A stretch of 37,074 bases of DNA, taken from assembly GCA_039933635.1 (NCBI GenBank), contig JBDTNQ010000032.1:1-37074 (forward strand). Direction: 5' to 3'. The DNA comes from JBDTNQ01 sp039933635. Its GTDB lineage: Bacteria > Acidobacteriota > Vicinamibacteria > Vicinamibacterales > SCN-69-37. A program made the position numbers and the translations under genes. Under the pieces are notes generated by a model. That model searched no databases. It saw only the letters and a program-made list of their open reading frames with translations, and was not told where the DNA came from. Below, piece after piece: positions 23,811-33,177 of the stretch; within the stretch, counting starts at the first letter, position 1; every line of letters begins with the position of its first letter.

Positions 23811-23836
23811 GTCGAACTTCGACGGGCGAAGTTGAC
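23811..23836 (-). promoter_or_regulatory. Bulged hairpin in the corA leader
   Basis: GTCGAACTTCG and CGAAGTTGAC can pair around ACGGG with one bulged base; the hairpin ends 15 bases before the corA start. It may affect translation of corA, but no known riboswitch type is recognised. Confidence 0.3.
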
Positions 23837-23851
23837 CGCGCGGGCCGAGCC

Positions 23852-23908
23852 TCGATGAAGACCGGAAGCCGTCACACGGGTGTGTTTCTGACGACCGGTC
23901 TTCATCGA
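23852..23908 (-). terminator. Hairpin downstream of ppdK
   Basis: TCGATGAAGACCGG (23852-23865) pairs perfectly with 23895-23908, and the inner sequence CGTCA/TGACG (23870-23874 / 23889-23893) adds a second stem. It sits 17 bases past the ppdK stop, between ppdK and corA. No T-tract follows on the minus strand, so it may be a factor-dependent terminator or an mRNA-end stabiliser. Confidence 0.55.
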
Positions 23909-23925
23909 CTCAAGACTCGCCTGCC

Positions 23926-26727
23926 TTAGGCTTTCGACTGCAGCGCCGCCTGCGCCGCCGCGAGTCGCGCGACCGGCACGCGGTACGGCGAACAGCTCAC
24001 GTAGTTCAGCCCCACCCGTTCGAAGAAGTGGATGGAAGCCGGGTCGCCCCCGTGCTCGCCGCAGATGCCGAGCTTGATGTCCGGCCGCGTCTTGCGGCCC
24101 TTGGCCACGGCGATCTCGACGAGCTGGCCGACGCCGGTCTGATCGATGGTCGCGAAGGGATTCTTCTTCACAATCTCGAGTTCCGCGTAGTGCGGCAGGA
24201 ACGAGCCCGAGTCATCGCGCGACATCCCGAGTCCCGTCTGGGTCAGGTCGTTCGTCCCGAAACTGAAGAACTCGGCCGACTGGGCGATCTCGTCGGCGGT
24301 CAGCGCACCACGCGGGATCTCGATCATGGTGCCCACCATGTAGTTGAGCTTCACCTTCTTCTCCGCCTGGACCTCGCGGGCCGCCTGATGGACGACCTCG
24401 AGCTGCAGATCGAGCTCCTTCTTGAAGCCCACGAGCGGGATCATGATCTCCGGACGAACCTTGATCCCCTCCTTCTGGACGATAGCCGCCGCTTCGAACA
24501 CGGCGCGCGCCTGCATGGCCGAGATCTCGGGGTAGCCGATGCCGAGGCGGCACCCGCGGAACCCGAGCATCGGATTGAACTCGTGGAGTCCCTCGACCCG
24601 CGCGTGAATCCGTTCGGCCGATACGCCAATCTTCTTGGCGAGCTCGGCCTGCTGTTCCTGGCTGTGGGGCAGGAATTCGTGGAGCGGCGGGTCCAGGAAA
24701 CGGATGGTCGCCGGCAGGCCTTTCAGGGCCCTGAAGATCCCGGCGAAGTCGTCACGCTGATACGGCAGCAGCTTGGCCAGCGCAGCCTTCCGCTCCTCGA
24801 GCGATTCGGCGAGGATCATCTCGCGCATCGCATCGATGCGGTCGCCCTCGAAGAACATGTGTTCGGTACGCGTCAGCCCGATGCCGACGGCGCCGAACGC
24901 GACGGCGTTGGCTGTCTGTTCCGGGGTGTCCGCGTTCGTGCGCACCACCATCCGGGTCGCCGCCGAGCACCACGTCATCAGTTGCTGGAAGTTCTTGAAC
25001 TTCTCCGTCCGCTTGGCGGCTTCGTCACCGTTGATGAGGCCGGCGACGATCTCCGACGGCGCCGTCTTCACCTTACCGGCGTACACCGTGCCGATCGTGC
25101 CGTCGATCGACATCCAGTCGCCTTCTTTGAAGGTCTGGCCGTCGACCTTGACCGTGCGCTTCTGGTAGTCGACCTCGACGGCCGCCGCGCCACAGACGCA
25201 GACTTTGCCCATCTGCCGGGCGACGAGCGCCGCGTGCGACGAGACACCGCCGCGCGCCGTCAGGATGCCCTCCGCGGCAATCATGCCGCGCAGGTCTTCG
25301 GGTGAGGTCTCGAGCCGGACGAGGAGCACCTGCTCGCCCTTGTCGGCCGCCACCACGGCACGATCGGCGTTGAGGTAGATCTGGCCCGACGCCGCGCCGG
25401 GTCCCGCGGGCAGCCCGGTCGCGATGACCTTGGCCTTGGCGACCTCGGCAAGGTCGAAGACCGGAGCGAGCAGCTGTTCCAGCTGGTCGGCTGGATTGCG
25501 CATCACCGCCGTCTTCCAGTCGATCAGCTTCTCCTTCTGCATGTCGATCGAGAACTTCAGCGCGGCCATCGCCGTGCGCTTGCCGTTCCGCGTCTGCAAC
25601 ATGTAGACGACGCCTTCTTCGATGGTGAATTCGAAGTCCTGGACGTCCTTGAAGTGCCGCTCGAGTGTCTGGCGGATGCGCTCCAGCTCGTGGTACGCCT
25701 TCGGCATCTCTACTTTGAGCTGCGCCACGGGCTCCGGCGTCCGCACGCCGGCCACCACGTCCTCGCCCTGCGCGTTGATCAGGAACTCGCCGTAGAACTC
25801 CTTCACGCCGTTCGCCGGATTGCGTGTGAACGCCACACCTGAGCCGGAATTCTTGCCCGTGTTGCCGTAGACCATCGCCTGCACGTTGACGGCGGTGCCC
25901 CACTCGGTCGGGATGTTGTACTTGCGGCGATAGACGTTCGCGCGATCGTTCATCCAGGAACCGAACACGGCGCCCACGGCGCCCATCAACTGATCCCAGG
26001 GCGAATCCGGGAACTGCTTGCCAGCTCGATCCTTCACGAGCTTCTTGAAGCGGGCGACCAGTTCTTTCAGGTCATCGACGGTCAGCGACGTGTCCTCGAT
26101 ATCCTGGTGATACCGCTCGTGCTTGAGCTCGTGGATCAGGGTCTCAAACGGCTCGTGATCTTCGTCGGGGCGCTTCTGCACGCCGAGCACGACGTCGCCG
26201 TACATCTGGACGAAGCGCCGGTAGCAGTCCCACGCGAAACGCGCGTTGCCCGTCTTCGCCGCCAGCGCCTCGACCGTCTGGCCGTTCAGACCGAGGTTGA
26301 GAATCGTGTCCATCATGCCGGGCATCGAATCGCGCGCGCCGGAGCGCACCGACACGAGCAGCGGATCCTTCAGATCGCCGAACCGCTTGCCCGTCTGTTG
26401 CTCGAGTGCGCGCACCCCGGCCTGCATCTGGCCCTTGAGCGCGGGCGGATAGGTCCGCTTGTTGGCGTAGTAATAGGTGCAGACTTCGGTGGTGATCGTG
26501 AACCCCGGGGGCACCGGCAATCCGATGCGGCACATTTCCGCGAGGTTCGCGCCCTTGCCGCCGAGCAGCGGCTTCATCGTTCCGTCACCGTCGGTCTTGC
26601 GGCCGAAGTTGTAGACGTACTGTCCCCTCTTCGCCGGACGCGCGGCCGCCTTCTTCGCGGCGGGCTTGCTCTTGACCGGGGCCTTACGCTTCGCCTTCAC
26701 GACCGACTTCTTTGCTGATTTCGCCAT
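23926..26727 (-). CDS. ppdK: Pyruvate, phosphate dikinase
   Basis: 933 residues. The N-terminal ATP-grasp domain includes GGKGANLAEM (56-65) and SVRSGARDSMPGMMDTILNL (126-145). The swivelling phosphohistidine domain has ARGGVSSHAA with His498 (where plants have Thr-Ser-His, this has Ser-Ser-His). The C-terminal TIM barrel ends with CGEHGGDP, with Cys889 the likely general acid. It interconverts pyruvate + ATP + Pi with PEP + AMP + PPi. The first 34 residues are an extra Lys/Ala/Pro-rich tail (KAKRKAPVKSKPAAKKAAAR) like histone H1 or bacterial nucleoid proteins, unusual for PPDK. The gene starts 8 bases after glyS. A regulatory kinase/phosphatase (RPPK/DUF299) is not in the window. Confidence 0.97.
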   Translation of the reverse strand: MAKSAKKSVVKAKRKAPVKSKPAAKKAAARPAKRGQYVYNFGRKTDGDGTMKPLLGGKGANLAEMCRIGLPVPPGFTITTEVCTYYYANKRTYPPALKGQMQAGVRALEQQTGKRFGDLKDPLLVSVRSGARDSMPGMMDTILNLGLNGQTVEALAAKTGNARFAWDCYRRFVQMYGDVVLGVQKRPDEDHEPFETLIHELKHERYHQDIEDTSLTVDDLKELVARFKKLVKDRAGKQFPDSPWDQLMGAVGAVFGSWMNDRANVYRRKYNIPTEWGTAVNVQAMVYGNTGKNSGSGVAFTRNPANGVKEFYGEFLINAQGEDVVAGVRTPEPVAQLKVEMPKAYHELERIRQTLERHFKDVQDFEFTIEEGVVYMLQTRNGKRTAMAALKFSIDMQKEKLIDWKTAVMRNPADQLEQLLAPVFDLAEVAKAKVIATGLPAGPGAASGQIYLNADRAVVAADKGEQVLLVRLETSPEDLRGMIAAEGILTARGGVSSHAALVARQMGKVCVCGAAAVEVDYQKRTVKVDGQTFKEGDWMSIDGTIGTVYAGKVKTAPSEIVAGLINGDEAAKRTEKFKNFQQLMTWCSAATRMVVRTNADTPEQTANAVAFGAVGIGLTRTEHMFFEGDRIDAMREMILAESLEERKAALAKLLPYQRDDFAGIFRALKGLPATIRFLDPPLHEFLPHSQEQQAELAKKIGVSAERIHARVEGLHEFNPMLGFRGCRLGIGYPEISAMQARAVFEAAAIVQKEGIKVRPEIMIPLVGFKKELDLQLEVVHQAAREVQAEKKVKLNYMVGTMIEIPRGALTADEIAQSAEFFSFGTNDLTQTGLGMSRDDSGSFLPHYAELEIVKKNPFATIDQTGVGQLVEIAVAKGRKTRPDIKLGICGEHGGDPASIHFFERVGLNYVSCSPYRVPVARLAAAQAALQSKA

Positions 26728-26735
26728 CTGCCTCT

Positions 26736-28982
26736 TTACTCCGATGCCACGATTTCCGAAATGTCCCCGAGCTGCAGGATCAGGGACTCCAACTGCTTCA
26801 AGAGCCTCAGGCGCGCCTGCCGCAGCGTGAGGTCATCACTCATTACGAACACGTCTTCAAAGAACTTCGCGACCACGGGCTCGAACCGCGCCGCTTCCAG
26901 GTACGCTTCGCGGTACCCGGCCCCCTCGGCCACGGCCTTGCGGATGGCCGGCTGCCGCTCGTCGATCGCGGCGAGCAACGCCTTCTCGGCCGGCTCCTGA
27001 AGCAAGGTGGCGAGCGCCGCCCCGCTGGCCTCATCGGCGGCCAGCGCCTCGCTCGCGTCGCGCGCGATGTTCCGCACGCGCTTGAACGCCGTCGCGAGCT
27101 GCCGGAACTGCTCCGACTTCGCGAACTCGGGCAGCGCCTTGAGGTTCGCCTCGAGATCGACGACCGGCGTGCCGAGCGCAATGTCGGGCCCGGTCACGAC
27201 GGCCCGAATGTTCCGTCGATCCGCACCGCGCGTTTCGAAGACGAAGTGCAGACGTTCGACGAGGAATGAGGCGAGGTCCGCGCGGACGTCGGCCGTCGCC
27301 TCGAGCGCGGGCAGACCGGCGTAGCCGGCAATCGTGTGCTCGACGAGAGTGCCCAGGGACACGCGAACGCGCGTGCCGGTCAGGGTCCCGGCGTCGACCA
27401 GGATGCGCAGGATGCCGTGCGCCTGCCGGCGCATGCCGAACGGATCGCGCGATCCGGTGGGCCGCTCGCCCGCGAGGAAGAGACCGACGAGGGTATCGAG
27501 CTTGTCGGCGAGGGCGACGGCCGCCCAGGTCACCGCTCCGCCCCCGAGCGCCGCCGCGGTTGGTGCGCCTTCGGCCTCCACGGCCACGGGCAGGTAGTGG
27601 TAGTAAATCGCCTTCCAGACCGGCTCCGGCTCGCCGGCCTCACGGGCGTAAATGCCGCCCATCGTGCCCTGCAGCTCGGTGAACTCGCGCACCATGTCGG
27701 TTGCAAGGTCCGCCTTGGCGAGCCGCGCCGCGCGCGCCGCCGCGTCGGCCGCCTCCGGCCGCTTGAAGACGTCGGTCGCGATCCAGCGCGCCAACGCCTC
27801 GATGCGCTCGGCCTTCGCGAGATACGACCCGAGCTGCTTGTGAAACAGTACCGTCTCGAGCCGGTGGAACCGTTTCTCGAGGCCCATCTGCCGATCCGCG
27901 TCCCAGAAGAACCGCGCATCGCGCAGCCGGGCCGTGACCACGCGCTCCGCGTTGGTCGCGATGGCGCGCTCGTTGTTGGTCTGCGTATTCGTGACGGCAA
28001 GAAACGCCGGCATCAACCCGCCGGTTGTACTCATGACGGGAAAGAAATGCTGATGGTGAATCAGCGTGGTCGTGAGCACTTCGTGCGGCAGCGCCAGGAA
28101 CTCCGCGCTGAAGGCGCCGGCCACCACCGCGGGGAACTCCACCAGATCGGGAACCTCCTCGAGCAGCGCCTCCGCGCGCGGATGCTGCTGCAGCAGCGCA
28201 CGGCCGCCAATCTTCCGCGCCTGCGCTTCCAGATCACGGAGGATCCGCGTCTTGCGGTCGATCCGCGACAGCAGCACGAAGTTCTCGTTGAGCTTCTTCT
28301 GGTACTCCTCGAAGCTGCGAACCTTGATAGCGCGTCCCGCGCGGCCAGAGGTCGCAAGGAACCGATGGCCGTAGGTCACCGCGCCGGAGCTGACGTCCTG
28401 CACGCGCGGACTCGAGGCCAGGGCCGAGCGGGCAATGGTGAACGGCACCACGCGGCCGCCGTAGAGGAACAACAGCCAGCGAATGGGACGGCCGAAGACG
28501 AACTCCTGCTTCCCGTCCTCCAGCATCGCGTCCCAGTGCATCTGCTTGGGGAACGTGAGATCCCGCAGGACCTTGGCCAACACATCGGGCAGCACGTCGA
28601 CCGTGGCCCGACCGCGGATGTGCTTCATGAACTGCAGGTACTTGCCGCGCGGCGTGTCCACCTGGGTGAGGGCGTCGAAATCCGCGCCCAGTTTGCGGGC
28701 GAATCCAAGGCCGGCATTGGTCGGATGGCCTTCGGCGTCGAAGGCGGCGCTGACGGGCGGCCCCATCACCGCTTCATCCCGATCCTCCTGGCGATCGATG
28801 AGCTCCGGTACGCAGGCGGTGAGCCGGCGCGGCGTGGAGTGCGCCTCGATCGCCACCTTGACGGGCAGCCCGGTTTCGACCAGGCGCGCGTGCAACCGCG
28901 TCGCCAGCTGCGCCGTCAGGGTCGGCAGCCATGACGCCGGCATCTCCTCGACGCCAATCTCGATCAGCAGCTCACGATCCAT
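26736..28982 (-). CDS. glyS: Glycyl-tRNA synthetase beta subunit
   Basis: 748 residues. The N-terminus LLIEIGVEEMPASWL is diagnostic of GlyS, followed by the HD-like and body domains and a C-terminal anticodon-binding helical part (VFVMSDDLTLRQARLRLLKQ). It pairs with GlyQ in the alpha2beta2 enzyme that charges tRNA-Gly. The ATG at 28982 overlaps the end of glyQ by 11 bases, ensuring matched synthesis. ppdK follows 8 bases after the stop. Confidence 0.98.
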   Translation of the reverse strand: MDRELLIEIGVEEMPASWLPTLTAQLATRLHARLVETGLPVKVAIEAHSTPRRLTACVPELIDRQEDRDEAVMGPPVSAAFDAEGHPTNAGLGFARKLGADFDALTQVDTPRGKYLQFMKHIRGRATVDVLPDVLAKVLRDLTFPKQMHWDAMLEDGKQEFVFGRPIRWLLFLYGGRVVPFTIARSALASSPRVQDVSSGAVTYGHRFLATSGRAGRAIKVRSFEEYQKKLNENFVLLSRIDRKTRILRDLEAQARKIGGRALLQQHPRAEALLEEVPDLVEFPAVVAGAFSAEFLALPHEVLTTTLIHHQHFFPVMSTTGGLMPAFLAVTNTQTNNERAIATNAERVVTARLRDARFFWDADRQMGLEKRFHRLETVLFHKQLGSYLAKAERIEALARWIATDVFKRPEAADAAARAARLAKADLATDMVREFTELQGTMGGIYAREAGEPEPVWKAIYYHYLPVAVEAEGAPTAAALGGGAVTWAAVALADKLDTLVGLFLAGERPTGSRDPFGMRRQAHGILRILVDAGTLTGTRVRVSLGTLVEHTIAGYAGLPALEATADVRADLASFLVERLHFVFETRGADRRNIRAVVTGPDIALGTPVVDLEANLKALPEFAKSEQFRQLATAFKRVRNIARDASEALAADEASGAALATLLQEPAEKALLAAIDERQPAIRKAVAEGAGYREAYLEAARFEPVVAKFFEDVFVMSDDLTLRQARLRLLKQLESLILQLGDISEIVASE

Positions 28983-29856
28983 GAGCGGCTCCTTCGGGCG
29001 TTTCAGTGCCGGCCCAAGCCTTGGCGATGGCCACGGCCAGTTGCCGCACGCGCAGGATGTAGGCGGTGCGTTCGGTCACGCCGATACTGCCGCTCGCGTC
29101 GAGGACGTTGAACAGATGTGAGCACTTCAAACAGTAGTCCAGCGCGGGCAACACCAGACCCGAGTCGATGAGCGCCCGCGCAAAATCGTAGTTCTTGTTG
29201 AACATGTCCCGGTGGAACTCGGCGAACTGCCCCTCCGGCAACTGGACCTGACCGAACGCATACTTCGACTGCTCGATCTCATCGCGCAACCGCACGTCGC
29301 GATAGGCCACACCGGGCGCCCACTGAAGGTCATACACGTTGTCGACGCCTTGAAGGGCCATCGCGAACCGCTCAAGCCCGTAGGTCAACTCGACCGAGAT
29401 CGGCGACAGGTCGAGGCCACCCGCCTGCTGGAAATAGGTGAACTGGGTGATCTCCAGGCCGTCGTACAGCACCTGCCAGCCGATACCCCACGCGCCCAGG
29501 GTCGGCGATTCCCAGTTGTCCTCCTCGAACCGCACGTCGTGCGCGCGCAGGTCGATGCCGCACGCCTCGAGGCTCTGCAGATAGAGATCCTGGACGTCGT
29601 CAGGCGCGGGCTTGAGGATGACCTGGAACTGATGGTGCTTGAACAGGCGGTTGGGGTTCTCACCGAAGCGGCCGTCAGCCGGCCGCCGGGAGGGCTGCAC
29701 GTAGGCGACGTTCCACGGCTGGGTCCCGAGCACCCGCAGGAATGTTTCCGGATGCATGGTGCCCGCGCCCATCTCGATGTCGAGCGGTTGCTGTATCAGA
29801 CAGCCCTGCGCGGCCCAGTAGTCCGACAGCTTGAAGATCAAATCTTGAAGTGTCAC
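28972..29856 (-). CDS. glyQ: Glycyl-tRNA synthetase alpha subunit
   Basis: 294 residues, the usual size. MTLQDLIFKLSDYWAAQGCL and PLDIEMGAGTMHPETFLRVL are hallmark class II catalytic-domain segments. AYVQPSRRPADGRFGENPNR, ENWESPTLGAWGIGWQVLYDG and LTYGLERFAM are the ATP- and amino-acid-binding parts. The GTG start at 29856 lies inside the recO stop (GTGA), so recO, glyQ and glyS are all translationally linked. Confidence 0.98.
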   Translation of the reverse strand: MTLQDLIFKLSDYWAAQGCLIQQPLDIEMGAGTMHPETFLRVLGTQPWNVAYVQPSRRPADGRFGENPNRLFKHHQFQVILKPAPDDVQDLYLQSLEACGIDLRAHDVRFEEDNWESPTLGAWGIGWQVLYDGLEITQFTYFQQAGGLDLSPISVELTYGLERFAMALQGVDNVYDLQWAPGVAYRDVRLRDEIEQSKYAFGQVQLPEGQFAEFHRDMFNKNYDFARALIDSGLVLPALDYCLKCSHLFNVLDASGSIGVTERTAYILRVRQLAVAIAKAWAGTETPEGAAHGS

Positions 29857-30617
29857 GAGTAGTGTCCAAGCTCCTTTACCACGCGAGCCGACCGAGGCGT
29901 CTTCTCGAGGTGCAGCGCGATCAACCGCGCGTGCGCCCGTTCCAGGTCCCGCAGCACGCCTGCTGGCGCGCCGCCATCCACCACATCAGCCGGCGTCCGA
30001 GTGCCCAGGCGCCGGAGGAACCCGAGCGCCGCGCTCGAAATCCGATCGCCCATGTGCGCGCATCGGCCGCAGAAGTACGCCCGCTCCGCCGCCACGAGCA
30101 CCGCGTCATCCTCCATCACCCGCTCGCACCGGGGGCAGCGATCGATGGCCGGGTACACCCCCTCAAGCCGGAGGAGCCAGTACTCGAAATAGCGCGCGAG
30201 CGCGTCGACCGATCCCGGACGTGCCAGCGCCGTTCCCACGGCCGCTCCCAGCCGGAAGAGCCGTTCGTTGGGCGACGCGTCCGGCGCCCATTCGTCGAGC
30301 AGTTCGGCAAAGTACGACGCGTGCCCGAGCACGCTCGCACCGTCACCGGCTTCGCGGCCCGACGCGGCCGTCATCGGCGTCTCGTGCGGATCCACACGGT
30401 CGAGCCGGACCAGTTCCCGGTTCTCGCGCTCCATGTAGGTCGCTCGGCCCCGCGTCAGGGGTTCGAGCGCCGCCCCAAACCGCCGGCGTGAGGCGCTCGC
30501 GTGCTTCGCGACCCCGCGCTTCTTGCCACGATCCTCCGTCAGGAAGACCACAATCCGGTCTGCTTCTCCGTACCGATAGGTGCGTAGCACCAACGCTTCC
30601 GAAGAATAGACAGGCAT
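29853..30617 (-). CDS. recO: DNA repair protein RecO
   Basis: 254 residues from the ATG at 30617. The N-terminal OB fold reads SSEALVLRTYRYGEADRIVV, followed by the helical middle and a zinc site with Cys161, Cys164, Cys183 and Cys186 (CPRC...CGRC). RecO loads RecA on SSB-coated DNA with RecR and RecF. Three in-frame starts are possible (GTG 30629, ATG 30623, ATG 30617); I prefer the last because GGTGGGA lies at proper spacing and the protein then begins as most RecO do. Position between mgtE and glyQ recalls the era-recO-glyQS order of Firmicutes. Confidence 0.93.
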   Translation of the reverse strand: MPVYSSEALVLRTYRYGEADRIVVFLTEDRGKKRGVAKHASASRRRFGAALEPLTRGRATYMERENRELVRLDRVDPHETPMTAASGREAGDGASVLGHASYFAELLDEWAPDASPNERLFRLGAAVGTALARPGSVDALARYFEYWLLRLEGVYPAIDRCPRCERVMEDDAVLVAAERAYFCGRCAHMGDRISSAALGFLRRLGTRTPADVVDGGAPAGVLRDLERAHARLIALHLEKTPRSARVVKELGHYS

Positions 30618-30688
30618 CAGCATTCCCACCGCAGACCGTCGTCTCCGGCTGGCCTACATCTTGCTAATAATACTCAATTCCTGGTCTA

Positions 30689-30710
30689 CCCCGGACCTGA
30701 AGGTCCGGGG
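30689..30710. repeat. REP-like palindrome between mgtE and recO
   Basis: CCCCGGACCT, GA, AGGTCCGGGG is a near-perfect 22-base palindrome. It is followed by CTCCA and lies in the 134-base gap between the stop of mgtE (30752) and the recO start. With no T-tract it is more like an extragenic repeat; it may still attenuate transcription from recO side or mgtE side. Confidence 0.65.
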
Positions 30711-30751
30711 CTCCACGGACCCTCCGCCTCCGGCGCGCCCACCAGGGCCGA

Positions 30752-32125
30752 CTAGGAGTGATGCAGGAACCGCAGGAAGATCGTCCCCAGCCCCAGGAAC
30801 GAGAAGAACCCGAACACGTCCGTGAAGGTGGTGATGAAGACCGACGAGGCGAGGGCGGGGTCAATATTCAGAGCCCGCAGTCCCAGGGGAATCAGGGTAC
30901 CAGCGGTGGCAGCCACGAACATGTTGATGATCATGGCCGCCATCAGAATCAGGCCGAGGGCCCAGTCACCTCGAGTGATGGCCCAGACAACCAGGGCGCC
31001 GACCAAACCGTTGGCCACGCCATTGCCGATCCCGACGAGACTCTCCTTGATCAGCGCATGGCGCGCGTTGCTCCAGGTCAGCTCGCCCAGCGCGATACCG
31101 CGAACGATGACGGCGAGCGTCTGAGTCCCGGCGTTGCCCCCCATGCCGGCGACCACGGGCATGAACGTCGCGAGCGCGACAGCCTGGGTGATGGTCCCGG
31201 AGAACAACCCCACGACACTCGCCGCGAGGAACGCCGTGCCGAGGTTCACGAGCAACCACGGCAGCCGTCGCCGCAAGGATTCGAGCGGCGGGGAGAGAAC
31301 GCCGTCGTCAACCGAGACACCGGCCAGACGGAACACGTCCTCCGTGGCTTCGTCCTTGATGACGTCGATGACGTCATCGACCGTGATGATACCGACGAGC
31401 TTGTTCTCCGCATCGACGACGGGAATCGCAAGGAGGTTGTACGAGGCGACCTGCCGCGCGACTTCCTCCTGATCCGTGTCGACACGCGCGCTGTAGACCT
31501 CGGTGGTCATGATGCGCTTCAGCGGCGTGTCCGGCGTCACGAGCAGCAGCCGTCGCAACGAGACGACTCCCACCAGATGCCGCCGTTCGTCGACGACGTA
31601 GAGATAGAAGACCATCTCCACGTCCCGCGAGGTCTGCAGCGCCGTGATCGCCTCGCCCGCCGTCACTTCCTCCGGCAGCGCGAACACGTTCGGATTCATC
31701 AGGCGGCCGGCAGTCTTCTCGTCGTAATCGAGAAGGTCACTGACGCCGCCGCCCGGCTTGGGATGAATCAGCTCGAGTACGGCCAGCCGCAGCTCATCGG
31801 ACAGCGACTCGATCAACGCCGCGCCATCGTCCGACGGGATTTCCTGGGACAGGCGCGCGATCTCTTCGGCCGACCGAAGCGACAGCAGCTCGGCGCCTTT
31901 TTCCGTCCCGAGTTCGCTCAAGGCCTCCATCGCGAGCTTGCCGTTGCGCTCGACAAGGGTATTGAACGTGGCGTGGCGTTCTTTTTCCGGCAGCTCCGCG
32001 AAGATTTGCGCGAGGTCAGCAGGATGCTGTTTTTGCAGCAGATTCAGGAGGTTGGGCATTGCGCCCATCCGGAGGAGACGCCGGACCGACTCGAGGATGA
32101 GATCGATTTTGCGTTGTGCCGGCAT
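30752..32125 (-). CDS. mgtE: Magnesium transporter MgtE
   Basis: 457 residues. The superhelical N domain (about 33-135, HPADLAQIFAELPEKER..., ) is followed by two CBS domains (about 143-195 and 206-260), which close the channel when Mg2+ is high, and five expected membrane helices from about 287. The pore signature PVVAGMGGNAGTQT (323-336) is present, and the last helix carries the conserved Asp of TTFTDVFGF, which binds Mg2+ in the pore. It follows era by 152 bases. This is the second major Mg2+ channel in 12 kb. I see no M-box-like leader in the 152-base gap. Confidence 0.97.
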   Translation of the reverse strand: MPAQRKIDLILESVRRLLRMGAMPNLLNLLQKQHPADLAQIFAELPEKERHATFNTLVERNGKLAMEALSELGTEKGAELLSLRSAEEIARLSQEIPSDDGAALIESLSDELRLAVLELIHPKPGGGVSDLLDYDEKTAGRLMNPNVFALPEEVTAGEAITALQTSRDVEMVFYLYVVDERRHLVGVVSLRRLLLVTPDTPLKRIMTTEVYSARVDTDQEEVARQVASYNLLAIPVVDAENKLVGIITVDDVIDVIKDEATEDVFRLAGVSVDDGVLSPPLESLRRRLPWLLVNLGTAFLAASVVGLFSGTITQAVALATFMPVVAGMGGNAGTQTLAVIVRGIALGELTWSNARHALIKESLVGIGNGVANGLVGALVVWAITRGDWALGLILMAAMIINMFVAATAGTLIPLGLRALNIDPALASSVFITTFTDVFGFFSFLGLGTIFLRFLHHS

Positions 32126-32277
32126 GGTGGCCCTGCGGAGGTTCGAAGTGACAAGCCAGGCCTCGCGTCAGGGACGGAGGCAGCCGCAGGCCGGGAACAA
32201 CGGCACCACGTGAACTCTAATTTGTAGCACGGACAAGAGGGACGCGAAACGGGTTTGAGACGTCGGCGGTTCGGGAC

Positions 32278-33177
32278 TCAGGTCGGCCGGCGGTGGCCCA
32301 GTCCGATCTCGTTGAGGATGCGTTCGTCGTCGCGCCAGTCGGCCCGGACCTTGACGTACAGGTCGAGGAAGACACGGCCTTCAAGCATCTCCTCGAGGTC
32401 CCGACGCGCCTCGGTGCCGATGCGCTTGATCATCTCGCCCCCCTTCCCCACCACGATGGGCTTCTGCGAGTCGTGGTCGACGAGGATGGACGCGTGGATG
32501 CGGGTCAGGCCGCCCTCCCGTTCCGGTTCGTCGAACTGTTCGATGACGACGGCGGTGCTGTACGGCAGCTCGTCGTGGGTGTGCGCGAGCACCTTCTCGC
32601 GGATGAGCTCCGCCGCCAGCGTGCGTTGGGTCTGATCGGTGAGGTAATCGTCCGGATACAGGGGCTCGCCATCCGGCAGGGCGGCAAGGATCTCCCGTTC
32701 GAGGATGTCCACGCCGTCCCCCGTGATCGCGGATGCCGGCACGACGGCCGCGAACTCGGCGACCCCCATGTACTGCTGGATGATCGGCAGCAGCGCGGGC
32801 TTGCGCACCTGATCGATCTTGTTGAGGACGAGGATCGTCTTCACACCGGATCGCTTGACGAGATCGAGCACGAACCGATCCCCTCGACCGGGTGGTTCCG
32901 TCGCATCGACGACCAGAACGGCCACATCCACTTCCTTCAGGGTTGCCGTCGCGGCATCCACCATCCGCTGGTTCATGCGGTGCATCGGCTTGTGGATGCC
33001 GGGCGTATCGAGGAACACGACCTGCCCCTCGGGCGCGTTGCGGACACCAACGATGCGGTGACGCGTCGTCTGCGGCTTGTCGGAGACGATCGCGACCTTC
33101 TGACCCACGAAGCGATTCAGCAGCGTGGACTTCCCCGCATTCGGCCGGCCGATGAGCGAAACGAATCCGGCCTTCAC
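32278..33177 (-). CDS. era: GTPase Era
   Basis: 299 residues. G1 is GRPNAGKST (10-18), G3 is DTPG (57-60) and G4 is NKID (119-122). The Era-specific effector region VSDKPQTTRHRIVGV (31-45) is intact, and the C-terminal KH domain has VVGKGGEMIKRIG. Era binds the 3' end of 16S rRNA and assists 30S maturation. The GTG start at 33177 overlaps the corC-like stop (GTGA), so both are coupled. Confidence 0.98.
   Translation of the reverse strand: MKAGFVSLIGRPNAGKSTLLNRFVGQKVAIVSDKPQTTRHRIVGVRNAPEGQVVFLDTPGIHKPMHRMNQRMVDAATATLKEVDVAVLVVDATEPPGRGDRFVLDLVKRSGVKTILVLNKIDQVRKPALLPIIQQYMGVAEFAAVVPASAITGDGVDILEREILAALPDGEPLYPDDYLTDQTQRTLAAELIREKVLAHTHDELPYSTAVVIEQFDEPEREGGLTRIHASILVDHDSQKPIVVGKGGEMIKRIGTEARRDLEEMLEGRVFLDLYVKVRADWRDDERILNEIGLGHRRPT

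Noticed and set aside
27336..28934. 532-residue plus-strand frame opposite glyS, and similar long frames opposite ppdK (24028-25305), mgtE (30758-32227), corC-like (33207-34412), uvrB (6565-7650)
   Set aside because: All are mirror frames of strong genes with low-complexity Arg/His/Leu-rich products.
32126..32277. M-box riboswitch before mgtE
   Set aside because: The gap is long enough, but I could not recognise the conserved helices; a covariance search would settle it.
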